DNA from: Stictocephala bisonia
Taxonomy: Eukaryota; Arthropoda; Insecta; Hemiptera; Membracidae
Assembly (NCBI GenBank): GCA_035578905.1
Contig: JAQJVL010000691.1
Span: 124,001-188,000, forward strand
DNA: 64,000 bases
Reading direction: 5' to 3'
This document shows, in pieces, positions 10,801-19,128 of the stretch. How positions within the stretch are numbered: the first letter of the stretch is position 1; every line of letters begins with the position of its first letter. Position numbers and translations under genes: made by a program. Below the pieces are notes generated by a model. That model did no database searches. It saw only the letters and a program-made list of their open reading frames with translations, and had not been told where the DNA came from.

Positions 10801-11364
10801 GACTGGAACTTCCTTAGAAGATTTGAACAGTGTTTTCGCTACAAGTACCCCACGTCCAAGTTCCTCGTCGTTTATAACTGGTTCCAGCATTAAGTTCTGG
10901 CCTTCCGGAATAGTCTTGTCCATTTCTGCTCTGACGATCTTCTGAGTTCGAGGTGGCAGAGTGGCGTCCTTCAACAAGCGCACCCAAGAAGATAAATTAT
11001 TCCTATGCTGAAGAGCAACTTCCTCTCCCCCAATGGTCGTCACTCCTTTCCTGAGGTCTAACTGTAAGCCAAGTTTCGTCATCACGTCCATGCCGAGTAT
11101 GACGTCCTCCTCAATGTCAGCTACAAGAGCGCGATGCTCAAGACATGCACCCCCGATGCAGAAGGTGGCAACTGTCTCCCCGCGGACGCTGGCAAAGTCC
11201 CCAGTCGCAGTCTTCACTGTCCAGGTCGTCGGAGTTATTTTCATTGAGGAAGGACAAATATCTTCATTCAATATCGTCATCGTTGCACCAGTGTCCAGCA
11301 AAAGGCTTCTGGGCTCCCCGTTTACCAATCCGTCTATGTAAAGGCTGTTGGTCTGACCTGACAA
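7840..11364 (-). CDS. pol: Pol polyprotein of the left retrotransposon unit (protease-RT-RNase H-integrase)
   Basis: This frame is nearly identical to residues 507-1680 of the right unit's Gag-Pol. It carries the protease DTGA motif, the RT YLDD box, RNase H acidic residues, the integrase H-H-C-C zinc motif and D-D35-E triad, and a GPY-type C-terminal module. It makes the enzymes for reverse transcription and integration of its own RNA. The boundary at 11,364 is a TTG, not an AUG; the frame continues open rightwards to the homopolymer at 11,457-11,461. There the run is five bases against six in the right unit, so Gag and Pol are in different frames. Residue differences from the right unit include Thr/Met before GPKGR, Arg/His in the YYxRF motif and Ser/Cys near the RNase H-integrase linker. 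Pol would need ribosomal frameshifting or would be unexpressed. Confidence 0.93.
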   Translation of the reverse strand: MSGQTNSLYIDGLVNGEPRSLLLDTGATMTILNEDICPSSMKITPTTWTVKTATGDFASVRGETVATFCIGGACLEHRALVADIEEDVILGMDVMTKLGLQLDLRKGVTTIGGEEVALQHRNNLSSWVRLLKDATLPPRTQKIVRAEMDKTIPEGQNLMLEPVINDEELGRGVLVAKTLFKSSKEVPVRIMNLNDHPVALKQGRLLGKCSSVSSVSRADRNISSDHKNLPEDIAEFVRDACRGMTLDQTKQVARLITEYQDVFETATGPKGRTTVVQHKIDVGDARPIRQIPRRLPWAKREEAERKIKEMEQDGVIEPSSSPWTSPVVLVKKKDGTSRFCVDYRLLNNATKKDSYPLPRIDDTLDALGGCKFFSTLDLKSGYWQVEIAPEDKEKTAFSIGNGNGLWQFTVMPFGLCNAPATFERLMENVLRGLTWETCLVYLDDIIVLGKTFNDHLQNLEKVFKRLRSSNLKLNLKKCNLFKNKVNYLGHVVSSEGVTVDPEKISTVKEWPVPRNKHEVRSFLGLCTYYRRFVKGYADIAKPLTKLTEEQRKFEWTPEASEAFETLKTSLCSAPILGFPRFGEKFIVDTDASDVGIGAVLSQVQDDHEAVIAYFSRTLSKAERNYCVTRRELLAVVKSLEHFHKYLYGQPFHLRTDHSALTWLMNFKNLEGQTARWVQRLQEYNFTSEHRRGRNHSNADALSRRPCPEGCKHCSKVEERNLSVEVRCVSLEPASGWEPEELRKEQLEDSEVGPLLREKESGARPSWEAIAARNHVYKSYWAQWDSMRVKNGVLIRIWEAPNGRKQIEQIVLPRSKRKEVLEEIHNGASGGHLGVNRTVDKLRQRFYWLNLRADVEKWCRQCDVCTGSRGPQTRSRGRMQQYNVGAPFERIAIDIAGPFPMSDAGNKYLLVLMDYFTKWPEVYAIPNQEAATVAGCLVNEFICRYGVPRELHSDQGTNFGSMLMKEVLQRLGVHKTRTTALHPQSDGMVERYIKTLVGHLRKVVSTNQRDWDRKVPIFLLAYRSSVHDTTGFTPARMIFGRELRLPSDLMFGLPPDAKQPATDYACELVDHLHDTHEFARQHLKMASDKMKARYDRQANSTGFQVNDLVWLYSPIRKKGRCPKFQQDWQGPYRVVTRINDVVYRIQRHPRGKMLVVHLDRLAPYHGAEADRDDQP

Positions 11365-11438
11365 AGATGCTACGATGATGCTCTTAGCTGGGGCCTCAAG
11401 TTGCTGGGTTGACAGTTGCCCCTTCCCATCAACCCTTT

Positions 11439-12881
11439 TTAGTTTTCCTGCCTCTGCCCCCGAGAGGCTTTACTCGGGCATTTACTTCGGGGATGGCCTA
11501 ACTCTCCACACCCCCAACAGCGAATCTCCTTCTTCCGGTCCCTCAGGGCATCAAGCACTTTTCTTACGATGTCTTCTATCTTCATAGGTTCTTCTTCCTC
11601 TGCGTAGACTCCTCGCAGACGTGCCTGGCCCCGGACGGATTGCTTTACGGCCTCAAACTCTAAGGCTTGCGTCAGGGCCTCGTTTAACGTGTTAGGCCGG
11701 GCCAACTTTACAGCCTGCTGCGTCTCAGCATCCCGCAGCCCATCGAGGAACCTTTCAATGGATAGGCTCTCGTAGACAGCTTCGTCCACTGTAGGATAAG
11801 CGCCCCTCACTAATCGTGCGATGTCAGCTTCGAATTCTTGAAGACTCTCATTGGACTTCTGGTGACGACTCCTGAGCTGAGATCTGTAGACCAGTTCCAT
11901 GTGTTTATGTCCGAACCGCATTTCCAACCGTCTAATCAAATCTTCGTAATTCTGTCGCTCAGCAGGTGGAACGGTTTGCAGTACGCTCAGAGCTTCTCCT
12001 CGAAGTGAAAGGCACAACATGGACGCCTTCGCTGATGATGGCCAATTGTAGACAGCAGCGGCAGTCTCAAACAAAGTAATAAAATCTTCCCAGGACATCT
12101 TTCCGTCAAAGGTTGGCAAACTTGCGTTATTTACGGGTGGACTCACACTGGACCGACGTTCCAGGCTGGGCGGTTGCTGTCCACTTCCTGAGATCCCAGG
12201 TGGTTCTTTGCAGGTTATTGACTCCTTCCTCCCCTGAACCATTTCTTCTAAAAACCTAATCCTATCACCTAATTGTTTCGAACAGTCATCTAATTGTTTT
12301 TTAAATTCGCTCGAACAGTCATCTAATTGTTTTTTAAATTCGTTCGAACTGTCATCTAATTGTTTTTTAAATTCGTCTTCAACTTTGCAAATTTTATAAT
12401 TAAATTCTGTAGCTAACTCTTCCTTCAAGGTTTTACAATTACTATTTAATTTTTCGGTTAAGTCATCTTTCACTTCTTTTAAGTCACTATGTAATTTCTC
12501 TGCATTTCCTTTTAAGTCACTTTGTAATTCCTCGATATTTCCTTTTAAGTCATTTTGTAATTTATGTAATTTCTCTGCATTTGCTTTTAAGTCATTCTGT
12601 AATTTCTCGACATTTCCTTTTAAGTCACTTTGTAATTCCTCTGCATTTCTTTTTAAGTCACTTTGTAATTTCTCGACATTTCTGGTAATCATAGACTTAA
12701 GTGAACTAGCTTCAGTTTCAAAAAGGAATGTTTCTGGATCATCCCCTGCTTCTAGCATTGCCTGCTTAAGTCTACTCACTAAAACTGATTTTGTTCCAGT
12801 ATGATCTAAGTCCCTTTCTTCTAACTCCCGCTTTAAATCAGCCACTTTTAAGTCTATTAACTTAACTCCACTAGATGCCAT
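11439..12881 (-). CDS. gag: Gag protein of the left unit (SAP domain, coiled coil, zinc knuckle)
   Basis: It starts at an ATG in a reasonable context (AACGATGG) about 117 bp downstream of the primer-binding site. Residues 8-42 match a SAP motif. Residues 66-136 are 11-residue repeats (NxEKLQSDLKx) and 170-203 are repeats of EFKKQLDD, together a long coiled coil. Residues 255-420 are the Gag core that packages element RNA. A CX2CX4HX4C zinc knuckle is at 455-468. After the knuckle the frame shifts relative to the right unit because of the five-base run at 11,457-11,461, and it ends within a few codons (GQRQEN). Length is 480 residues. It is identical to the right unit's Gag up to that point as far as can be seen. 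Confidence 0.93.
   Translation of the reverse strand: MASSGVKLIDLKVADLKRELEERDLDHTGTKSVLVSRLKQAMLEAGDDPETFLFETEASSLKSMITRNVEKLQSDLKRNAEELQSDLKGNVEKLQNDLKANAEKLHKLQNDLKGNIEELQSDLKGNAEKLHSDLKEVKDDLTEKLNSNCKTLKEELATEFNYKICKVEDEFKKQLDDSSNEFKKQLDDCSSEFKKQLDDCSKQLGDRIRFLEEMVQGRKESITCKEPPGISGSGQQPPSLERRSSVSPPVNNASLPTFDGKMSWEDFITLFETAAAVYNWPSSAKASMLCLSLRGEALSVLQTVPPAERQNYEDLIRRLEMRFGHKHMELVYRSQLRSRHQKSNESLQEFEADIARLVRGAYPTVDEAVYESLSIERFLDGLRDAETQQAVKLARPNTLNEALTQALEFEAVKQSVRGQARLRGVYAEEEEPMKIEDIVRKVLDALRDRKKEIRCWGCGELGHPRSKCPSKASRGQRQEN
11457..11461 (-). other. Gag-Pol junction homopolymer, 5 bases
   Basis: Five C on the plus strand (G in the mRNA), against six at 17,568-17,573 in the right unit. 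This single difference decides whether Gag and Pol are separate or one frame. Confidence 0.9.
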
Positions 12882-12997
12882 CGTTCTTTTGCAAAACTAC
12901 GTCTGAACAATATAGAATTACAGTAAATGAATTCAATAAACAGCTTAACAATAACTATCAATAAATAAACATTTTAAACGTGTTGCTCAACAAATCT

Positions 12998-13015
12998 ATC
13001 CCACTTCTGACACCA
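12998..13015 (-). other. Primer-binding site, left unit
   Basis: On the minus strand this reads TGGTGTCAGAAGTGGGAT, separated from LTR2 by one base. It is complementary to a tRNA 3' end ATCCCACTTCTGACACCA. Leu tRNAs of animals end in closely similar sequence (CCCACTCCTGACA plus CCA), so tRNA-Leu is the likely primer. Confidence 0.8.
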
Positions 13016-13016
13016 G

Positions 13017-13939
13017 TGTGACGTTTTTTTATTTGTCCTAATTTATAAATAATTAATCGCTATGTGGGTTTTACAAATAAGCAACACGATATACTAAGCA
13101 ATTACTAAATTTATTGAATATATAAAATTAACTTATTATAATTAAATGGATTATTTCCTTAACTTTACTATTGTGAAAAGTACAATTTACTATTAGGCCT
13201 ACTGTTACAATTAAACTAATTTATATTTACAATCTTAGATGGCATCAATAATTACAACTACTAATTGCAAAGTGACTTTACTAAATTCCCTTCTTTTAAT
13301 TACAATTCCTAGCTCTATAAAGTGGCTTTCCTAGATTCTCTACTATTATTTACAATTACTAACTATAAAGTGACTCTACTAGATTCCTACTATTATTTAC
13401 AATTACTGACTACTAAATGACTTTACTAGATTCCCTACTACCTACAGTCCAAAGCTAACAGTTCACTCACAGTTTCTTCAGTGTCCCTTCAGAAGTCGTC
13501 CACAAGTACCGCACTGCTCCTTCGTTGATCCCCACAACGAACCACTCACCGGTAACTTCTCCGTAGACCACTTCACTATACTCGGACACTTCACTCGCAC
13601 TGTAGAACTGTCTCACTGTCGCTGCAAACACCCGGGCTGTAGACTCTAGACTCACTGACTGACTGACTGACTGACTGACTAGCGCTGGTATCCGGGCCGT
13701 ATATATCACCTGCAGGTCTCCATCTAGAAGCTTCTTGAATTCCCCTGCGTCCGAAGTTCCATGACAGAGCTGGCTCGTCAACCCAGAAGATTCTAGAAGT
13801 CTATTGAAGAGGTAAAGGGGCGTTCATGCGTAAGCCATTGTGCCCCAAAGGTTGTAAACAAGCAGGGCAGATGGTCAGCGACCCATCCATTACTTCCGCA
13901 TCACCGGTTCCCAGGATAGAGGCCACTCGGAATGTCACA
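13017..13939 (-). repeat. LTR2, shared middle LTR (923 bp)
   Basis: It serves as the 5' LTR of the left unit and the 3' LTR of the right unit. Over nearly its whole length it matches LTR3, including the 58-bp segment missing from LTR1 and the AGATGG at about 13,870, where LTR1 has AGGTGG. Its extreme right end (CGGAATGTCACA) matches LTR1, not LTR3 (CTAGATGTCATA). The switch therefore lies between about 13,872 and 13,930. Confidence 0.93.
13654..13705 (-). promoter_or_regulatory. LTR2 core promoter: TATATA plus TCAG run
   Basis: TATATA at 13,700-13,705 is followed downstream on the minus strand by about six and a half TCAG units (13,654-13,680). This is the same architecture as LTR1 with a shorter run. 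It would drive the left unit. Confidence 0.45.
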
Positions 13940-13951
13940 CTGCCCCCTCCT
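13940..13951 (-). other. Polypurine tract, right unit
   Basis: The same AGGAGGGGGCAG as in the left unit, abutting LTR2 and the Gag-Pol stop codon. Confidence 0.85.
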
Positions 13952-16900
13952 TAAGGCTGATCGTCCCGATCAGCTTCCGCTCCATGGTACGGTGCTAGGC
14001 GATCAAGGTGGACCACAAGCATCTTGCCTCTTGGGTGTCTTTGAATCCTGTAGACCACATCGTTGATTCGTGTCACTACCCGATAAGGTCCTTGCCAATC
14101 CTGTTGAAATTTCGGGCATCTCCCCTTCTTCCGGATGGGACTGTAGAGCCACACCAGGTCGTTCACCTGGAATCCAGTGGAATTGGCTTGCCGGTCGTAG
14201 CGAGCTTTCATTTTGTCACTGGCCATTTTTAGGTGCTGACGAGCGAACTCGTGAGTGTCGTGTAGGTGGTCGACGAGCTCGCAGGCGTAGTCCGTTGCGG
14301 GCTGCTTTGCGTCAGGTGGCAGGCCGAACATGAGGTCACTAGGCAGCCGCAGCTCCCTTCCGAAGATCATCCTCGCTGGGGTGAAACCCGTAGTATCGTG
14401 GACCGAAGATCTGTACGCCAGGAGGAAAATGGGCACCTTCCGATCCCAATCCCGCTGGTTGGTGGACACAACTTTCCTGAGGTGTCCAACGAGTGTCTTT
14501 ATGTATCTCTCGACCATCCCATCAGATTGCGGATGAAGTGCAGTTGTCCGTGTCTTGTGCACTCCGAGACGCTGAAGCACCTCCTTCATCAACATGGATC
14601 CGAAGTTCGTCCCTTGGTCACTGTGCAGCTCACGTGGCACTCCATACCGACAGATGAATTCGTTCACCAAGCACCCAGCTACTGTTGCGGCTTCTTGATT
14701 TGGTATGGCGTATACTTCTGGCCATTTCGTAAAGTAGTCCATGAGAACCAGGAGATATTTATTTCCTGCATCTGACATGGGAAATGGACCGGCGATGTCG
14801 ATGGCGATCCTCTCGAAGGGTGCCCCAACGTTGTACTGTTGCATTCTGCCTCGACTTCTTGTTTGTGGCCCTCGGCTTCCAGTACAGACATCACATTGGC
14901 GGCACCACTTCTCTACATCAGCCCTCAAGTTCAACCAGTAGAACCGCTGGCGTAGCTTGTCCACCGTTCTGTTGACACCTAAGTGCCCACCAGATGCTCC
15001 ATTGTGGATCTCCTCCAGCACTTCCTTTCTTTTACTTCTGGGGAGCACAATCTGTTCAATCTGCTTCCTACCATTAGGAGCCTCCCAGATTCTTATAAGC
15101 ACTCCGTTCTTAACCCTCATTGAGTCCCACTGTGCCCAGTAGCTCTTATAAACATGGTTCCTAGCTGCAATGGCCTCCCAGCTAGGACGAGCCCCCGATT
15201 CCTTCTCCCGCAGCAGTGGTCCAACCTCACAATCCTCAAGCTGCTCTTTACGGAGTTCCTCCGGCTCCCATCCACTAGCTGGCTCCAAAGAGACACAGCG
15301 CACTTCCACGGACAGATTCCTTTCTTCTACCTTGGAGCAGTGCTTACAACCCTCTGGGCAAGGTCGGCGAGACAGGGCGTCGGCATTGGAATGGTTTCTT
15401 CCTCGTCGGTGTTCAGAGGTGAAGTTGTATTCTTGAAGACGCTGCACCCATCGAGCTGTCTGTCCCTCCAGGTTCTTGAAGTTCATTAGCCAAGTCAGGG
15501 CAGAATGGTCGGTCCTTAAATGGAAAGGCTGTCCATAGAGGTACTTGTGAAAGTGCTCTAATGACTTCACGACTGCAAGTAGCTCTCTTCTGGTGACGCA
15601 ATAATTCCTCTCTGCTTTGGATAGCGTTCTGCTGAAGTAAGCTATTACAGCTTCATGGTCGTCCTGAACTTGGGAGAGAACTGCCCCTATACCCACATCG
15701 CTGGCGTCCGTGTCCACAATGAACTTCTCTCCAAACCGTGGGAACCCTAAGATTGGAGCGCTGCAAAGAGAAGTTTTAAGTGTCTCAAAAGCCTCACTAG
15801 CCTCCGGAGTCCACTCAAACTTACGCTGTTCTTCAGTGAGCTTGGTCAGAGGCTTAGCAATATCAGCATAGCCCTTCACGAAGCGGTGGTAGTAGGTGCA
15901 CAGTCCAAGAAAACTCCTCACCTCATGTTTGTTACGTGGGACAGGCCACTCCTTCACGGTGCTAATCTTCTCCGGGTCCACAGTCACTCCTTCGGATGAC
16001 ACTACGTGTCCAAGATAGTTAACCTTATTCTTGAAAAGATTACATTTTTTTAGGTTTAACTTCAGGTTGGAAGAACGAAGCCTCTTAAAAACTTTCTCCA
16101 AATTCTGAAGATGATCGTTAAACGTCTTCCCTAGGACTATGATGTCGTCCAGATACACTAGACAAGTTTCCCAAGTCAGTCCCCGTAGCACATTTTCCAT
16201 GAGTCTCTCGAAGGTAGCTGGAGCGTTGCAGAGTCCAAAGGGCATCACCGTGAACTGCCAAAGTCCGTTTCCATTCCCTATGGAAAACGCTGTCTTCTCT
16301 TTGTCCTCCGGAGCTATCTCCACCTGCCAGTACCCGCTCTTCAAGTCCAGGGTCGAGAAGAACTTACAGCCTCCGAGAGCATCCAGAGTGTCGTCAATCC
16401 GGGGCAAGGGATAACTGTCTTTCTTCGTAGCATTGTTCAGTAGTCGGTAATCCACGCAGAACCTGGAAGTCCCATCCTTCTTCTTTACTAGTACTACCGG
16501 CGAAGTCCATGGGCTGCTGGAGGGCTCAATCACTCCATCTTGCTCCATTTCTTTTATTTTTCGCTCTGCCTCTTCTCTCTTCGCCCAGGGTAGTCTCCTA
16601 GGTATTTGACGGATTGGTCTAGCGTCTCCAACATCAATTTTATGTTGAACCACAGTTGTCCTACCTTTTGGCCCCATAGCAGTTTCAAACACATCTTGAT
16701 ACTCTGTTATTAGCCTAGCGACTTGCTTCGTTTGATCCAATGTCATTCCCCTGCATGCATCTCTTACAAACTCCGCTATGTCTTCTGGAAGGTTTTTATG
16801 GTCTGAAGAGATATTCCTATCAGCTCGTGAAACAGAAGAAACCGAAGAACATTTACCTAGGAGCCTACCTTGTTTCAATGCAACAGGATGGTCATTCAAA

Positions 16901-18993
16901 TTCATTATACGGACTGGAACTTCCTTAGAAGATTTGAACAGTGTTTTTGCTACAAGTACCCCACGTCCAAGTTCCTCGTCGTTTATAACTGGTTCCAGCA
17001 TTAAGTTCTGGCCTTCCGGAATAGTCTTGTCCATTTCTGCTCTGACGATCTTCTGAGTTCGAGGTGGCAGAGTGGCGTCCTTCAACAAGCGCACCCAAGA
17101 AGATAAATTATTCCTATGCTGAAGAGCAACTTCCTCTCCCCCAATGGTCGTCACTCCTTTCCTGAGGTCTAACTGTAAGCCAAGTTTCGTCATCACGTCC
17201 ATGCCGAGTATGACGTCCTCCTCAATGTCAGCTACAAGAGCGCGATGCTCAAGACATGCACCCCCGATGCAGAAGGTGGCAACTGTCTCCCCGCGGACGC
17301 TGGCAAAGTCCCCAGTCGCAGTCTTCACTGTCCAGGTCGTCGGAGTTATTTTCATTGAGGAAGGACAAATATCTTCATTCAATATCGTCATCGTTGCACC
17401 AGTGTCCAGCAAAAGGCTTCTGGGCTCCCCGTTTACCAATCCGTCTATGTAAAGGCTGTTGGTCTGACCTGACAAAGATGCTACGATGATGCTCTTAGCT
17501 GGGGCCTCAAGTTGCTGGGTTGACAGTTGCCCCTTCCCATCAACCCTTTTTAGTTTTCCTGCCTCTGCCCCCCGAGAGGCTTTACTCGGGCATTTACTTC
17601 GGGGATGGCCTAACTCTCCACACCCCCAACAGCGAATCTCCTTCTTCCGGTCCCTCAGGGCATCAAGCACTTTTCTTACGATGTCTTCTATCTTCATAGG
17701 TTCTTCTTCCTCTGCGTAGACTCCTCGCAGACGTGCCTGGCCCCGGACGGATTGCTTTACGGCCTCAAACTCTAAGGCTTGCGTCAGGGCCTCGTTTAAC
17801 GTGTTAGGCCGGGCCAACTTTACAGCCTGCTGCGTCTCAGCATCCCGCAGCCCATCGAGGAACCTTTCAATGGATAGGCTCTCGTAGACAGCTTCGTCCA
17901 CTGTAGGATAAGCGCCCCTCACTAATCGTGCGATGTCAGCTTCGAATTCTTGAAGACTCTCATTGGACTTCTGGTGACGACTCCTGAGCTGAGATCTGTA
18001 GACCAGTTCCATGTGTTTATGTCCGAACCGCATTTCCAACCGTCTAATCAAATCTTCGTAATTCTGTCGCTCAGCAGGTGGAACGGTTTGCAGTACGCTC
18101 AGAGCTTCTCCTCGAAGTGAAAGGCACAACATGGACGCCTTCGCTGATGATGGCCAATTGTAGACAGCAGCGGCAGTCTCAAACAAAGTAATAAAATCTT
18201 CCCAGGACATCTTTCCGTCAAAGGTTGGCAAACTTGCGTTATTTACGGGTGGACTCACACTGGACCGACGTTCCAGGCTGGGCGGTTGCTGTCCACTTCC
18301 TGAGATCCCAGGTGGTTCTTTGCAGGTTATTGACTCCTTCCTCCCCTGAACCATTTCTTCTAAAAACCTAATCCTATCACCTAATTGTTTCGAACAGTCA
18401 TCTAATTGTTTTTTAAATTCGCTCGAACAGTCATCTAATTGTTTTTTAAATTCGTTCGAACTGTCATCTAATTGTTTTTTAAATTCGTCTTCAACTTTGC
18501 AAATTTTATAATTAAATTCTGTAGCTAACTCTTCCTTCAAGGTTTTACAATTACTATTTAATTTTTCGGTTAAGTCATCTTTCACTTCTTTTAAGTCACT
18601 ATGTAATTTCTCTGCATTTCCTTTTAAGTCACTTTGTAATTCCTCGATATTTCCTTTTAAGTCATTTTGTAATTTATGTAATTTCTCTGCATTTGCTTTT
18701 AAGTCATTCTGTAATTTCTCGACATTTCCTTTTAAGTCACTTTGTAATTCCTCTGCATTTCTTTTTAAGTCACTTTGTAATTTCTCGACATTTCTGGTAA
18801 TCATAGACTTAAGTGAACTAGCTTCAGTTTCAAAAAGGAATGTTTCTGGATCATCCCCTGCTTCTAGCATTGCCTGCTTAAGTCTACTCACTAAAACTGA
18901 TTTTGTTCCAGTATGATCTAAGTCCCTTTCTTCTAACTCCCGCTTTAAATCAGCCACTTTTAAGTCTATTAACTTAACTCCACTAGATGCCAT
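13951..18993 (-). CDS. gag-pol: Single-frame Gag-Pol polyprotein, Ty3/Gypsy (1,680 residues)
   Basis: One uninterrupted frame. Domains in order: SAP 8-42; coiled-coil repeats 66-203; Gag core about 255-420; zinc knuckle C455, C458, H463, C468; aspartic protease D530-T-G-A; RT about 770-1000 with first Asp D883 and YLDD 947-950; RNase H about 1090-1210 with D1094/D1096, E1137, D1162 and NADALSR at 1203-1209; integrase zinc motif H1330, H1337, C1367, C1370; integrase catalytic D1399, D1459, E1495 (35 residues between the last two); W1633-QGPY module near the C terminus. All catalytic residues checked are present. It is processed by its own protease in the family. Fusion of Gag and Pol without a frameshift occurs in some Ty3/Gypsy lineages. 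The six-base run at 17,568-17,573 keeps the frame. No envelope gene follows. Confidence 0.96.
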   Translation of the reverse strand: MASSGVKLIDLKVADLKRELEERDLDHTGTKSVLVSRLKQAMLEAGDDPETFLFETEASSLKSMITRNVEKLQSDLKRNAEELQSDLKGNVEKLQNDLKANAEKLHKLQNDLKGNIEELQSDLKGNAEKLHSDLKEVKDDLTEKLNSNCKTLKEELATEFNYKICKVEDEFKKQLDDSSNEFKKQLDDCSSEFKKQLDDCSKQLGDRIRFLEEMVQGRKESITCKEPPGISGSGQQPPSLERRSSVSPPVNNASLPTFDGKMSWEDFITLFETAAAVYNWPSSAKASMLCLSLRGEALSVLQTVPPAERQNYEDLIRRLEMRFGHKHMELVYRSQLRSRHQKSNESLQEFEADIARLVRGAYPTVDEAVYESLSIERFLDGLRDAETQQAVKLARPNTLNEALTQALEFEAVKQSVRGQARLRGVYAEEEEPMKIEDIVRKVLDALRDRKKEIRCWGCGELGHPRSKCPSKASRGAEAGKLKRVDGKGQLSTQQLEAPAKSIIVASLSGQTNSLYIDGLVNGEPRSLLLDTGATMTILNEDICPSSMKITPTTWTVKTATGDFASVRGETVATFCIGGACLEHRALVADIEEDVILGMDVMTKLGLQLDLRKGVTTIGGEEVALQHRNNLSSWVRLLKDATLPPRTQKIVRAEMDKTIPEGQNLMLEPVINDEELGRGVLVAKTLFKSSKEVPVRIMNLNDHPVALKQGRLLGKCSSVSSVSRADRNISSDHKNLPEDIAEFVRDACRGMTLDQTKQVARLITEYQDVFETAMGPKGRTTVVQHKIDVGDARPIRQIPRRLPWAKREEAERKIKEMEQDGVIEPSSSPWTSPVVLVKKKDGTSRFCVDYRLLNNATKKDSYPLPRIDDTLDALGGCKFFSTLDLKSGYWQVEIAPEDKEKTAFSIGNGNGLWQFTVMPFGLCNAPATFERLMENVLRGLTWETCLVYLDDIIVLGKTFNDHLQNLEKVFKRLRSSNLKLNLKKCNLFKNKVNYLGHVVSSEGVTVDPEKISTVKEWPVPRNKHEVRSFLGLCTYYHRFVKGYADIAKPLTKLTEEQRKFEWTPEASEAFETLKTSLCSAPILGFPRFGEKFIVDTDASDVGIGAVLSQVQDDHEAVIAYFSRTLSKAERNYCVTRRELLAVVKSLEHFHKYLYGQPFHLRTDHSALTWLMNFKNLEGQTARWVQRLQEYNFTSEHRRGRNHSNADALSRRPCPEGCKHCSKVEERNLSVEVRCVSLEPASGWEPEELRKEQLEDCEVGPLLREKESGARPSWEAIAARNHVYKSYWAQWDSMRVKNGVLIRIWEAPNGRKQIEQIVLPRSKRKEVLEEIHNGASGGHLGVNRTVDKLRQRFYWLNLRADVEKWCRQCDVCTGSRGPQTRSRGRMQQYNVGAPFERIAIDIAGPFPMSDAGNKYLLVLMDYFTKWPEVYAIPNQEAATVAGCLVNEFICRYGVPRELHSDQGTNFGSMLMKEVLQRLGVHKTRTTALHPQSDGMVERYIKTLVGHLRKVVSTNQRDWDRKVPIFLLAYRSSVHDTTGFTPARMIFGRELRLPSDLMFGLPPDAKQPATDYACELVDHLHDTHEFARQHLKMASDKMKARYDRQANSTGFQVNDLVWLYSPIRKKGRCPKFQQDWQGPYRVVTRINDVVYRIQRHPRGKMLVVHLDRLAPYHGAEADRDDQP
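17568..17573 (-). other. Gag-Pol junction homopolymer, 6 bases
   Basis: Six C on the plus strand, just after the zinc knuckle codons. It aligns with the five-base run in the left unit. Confidence 0.9.
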
Positions 18994-19109
18994 CGTTCTT
19001 TTGCAAAACTACGTCTGAACAATATAGAATTACAGTAAATGAATTCAATAAACAGCTTAACAATAACTATCAATAAATAAACATTTTAAACGTGTTGCTC
19101 AACAAATCT

Positions 19110-19127
19110 ATCCCACTTCTGACACCA
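19110..19127 (-). other. Primer-binding site, right unit
   Basis: Identical to the left unit's site, one base from LTR3. Confidence 0.8.
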
Positions 19128-19128
19128 G

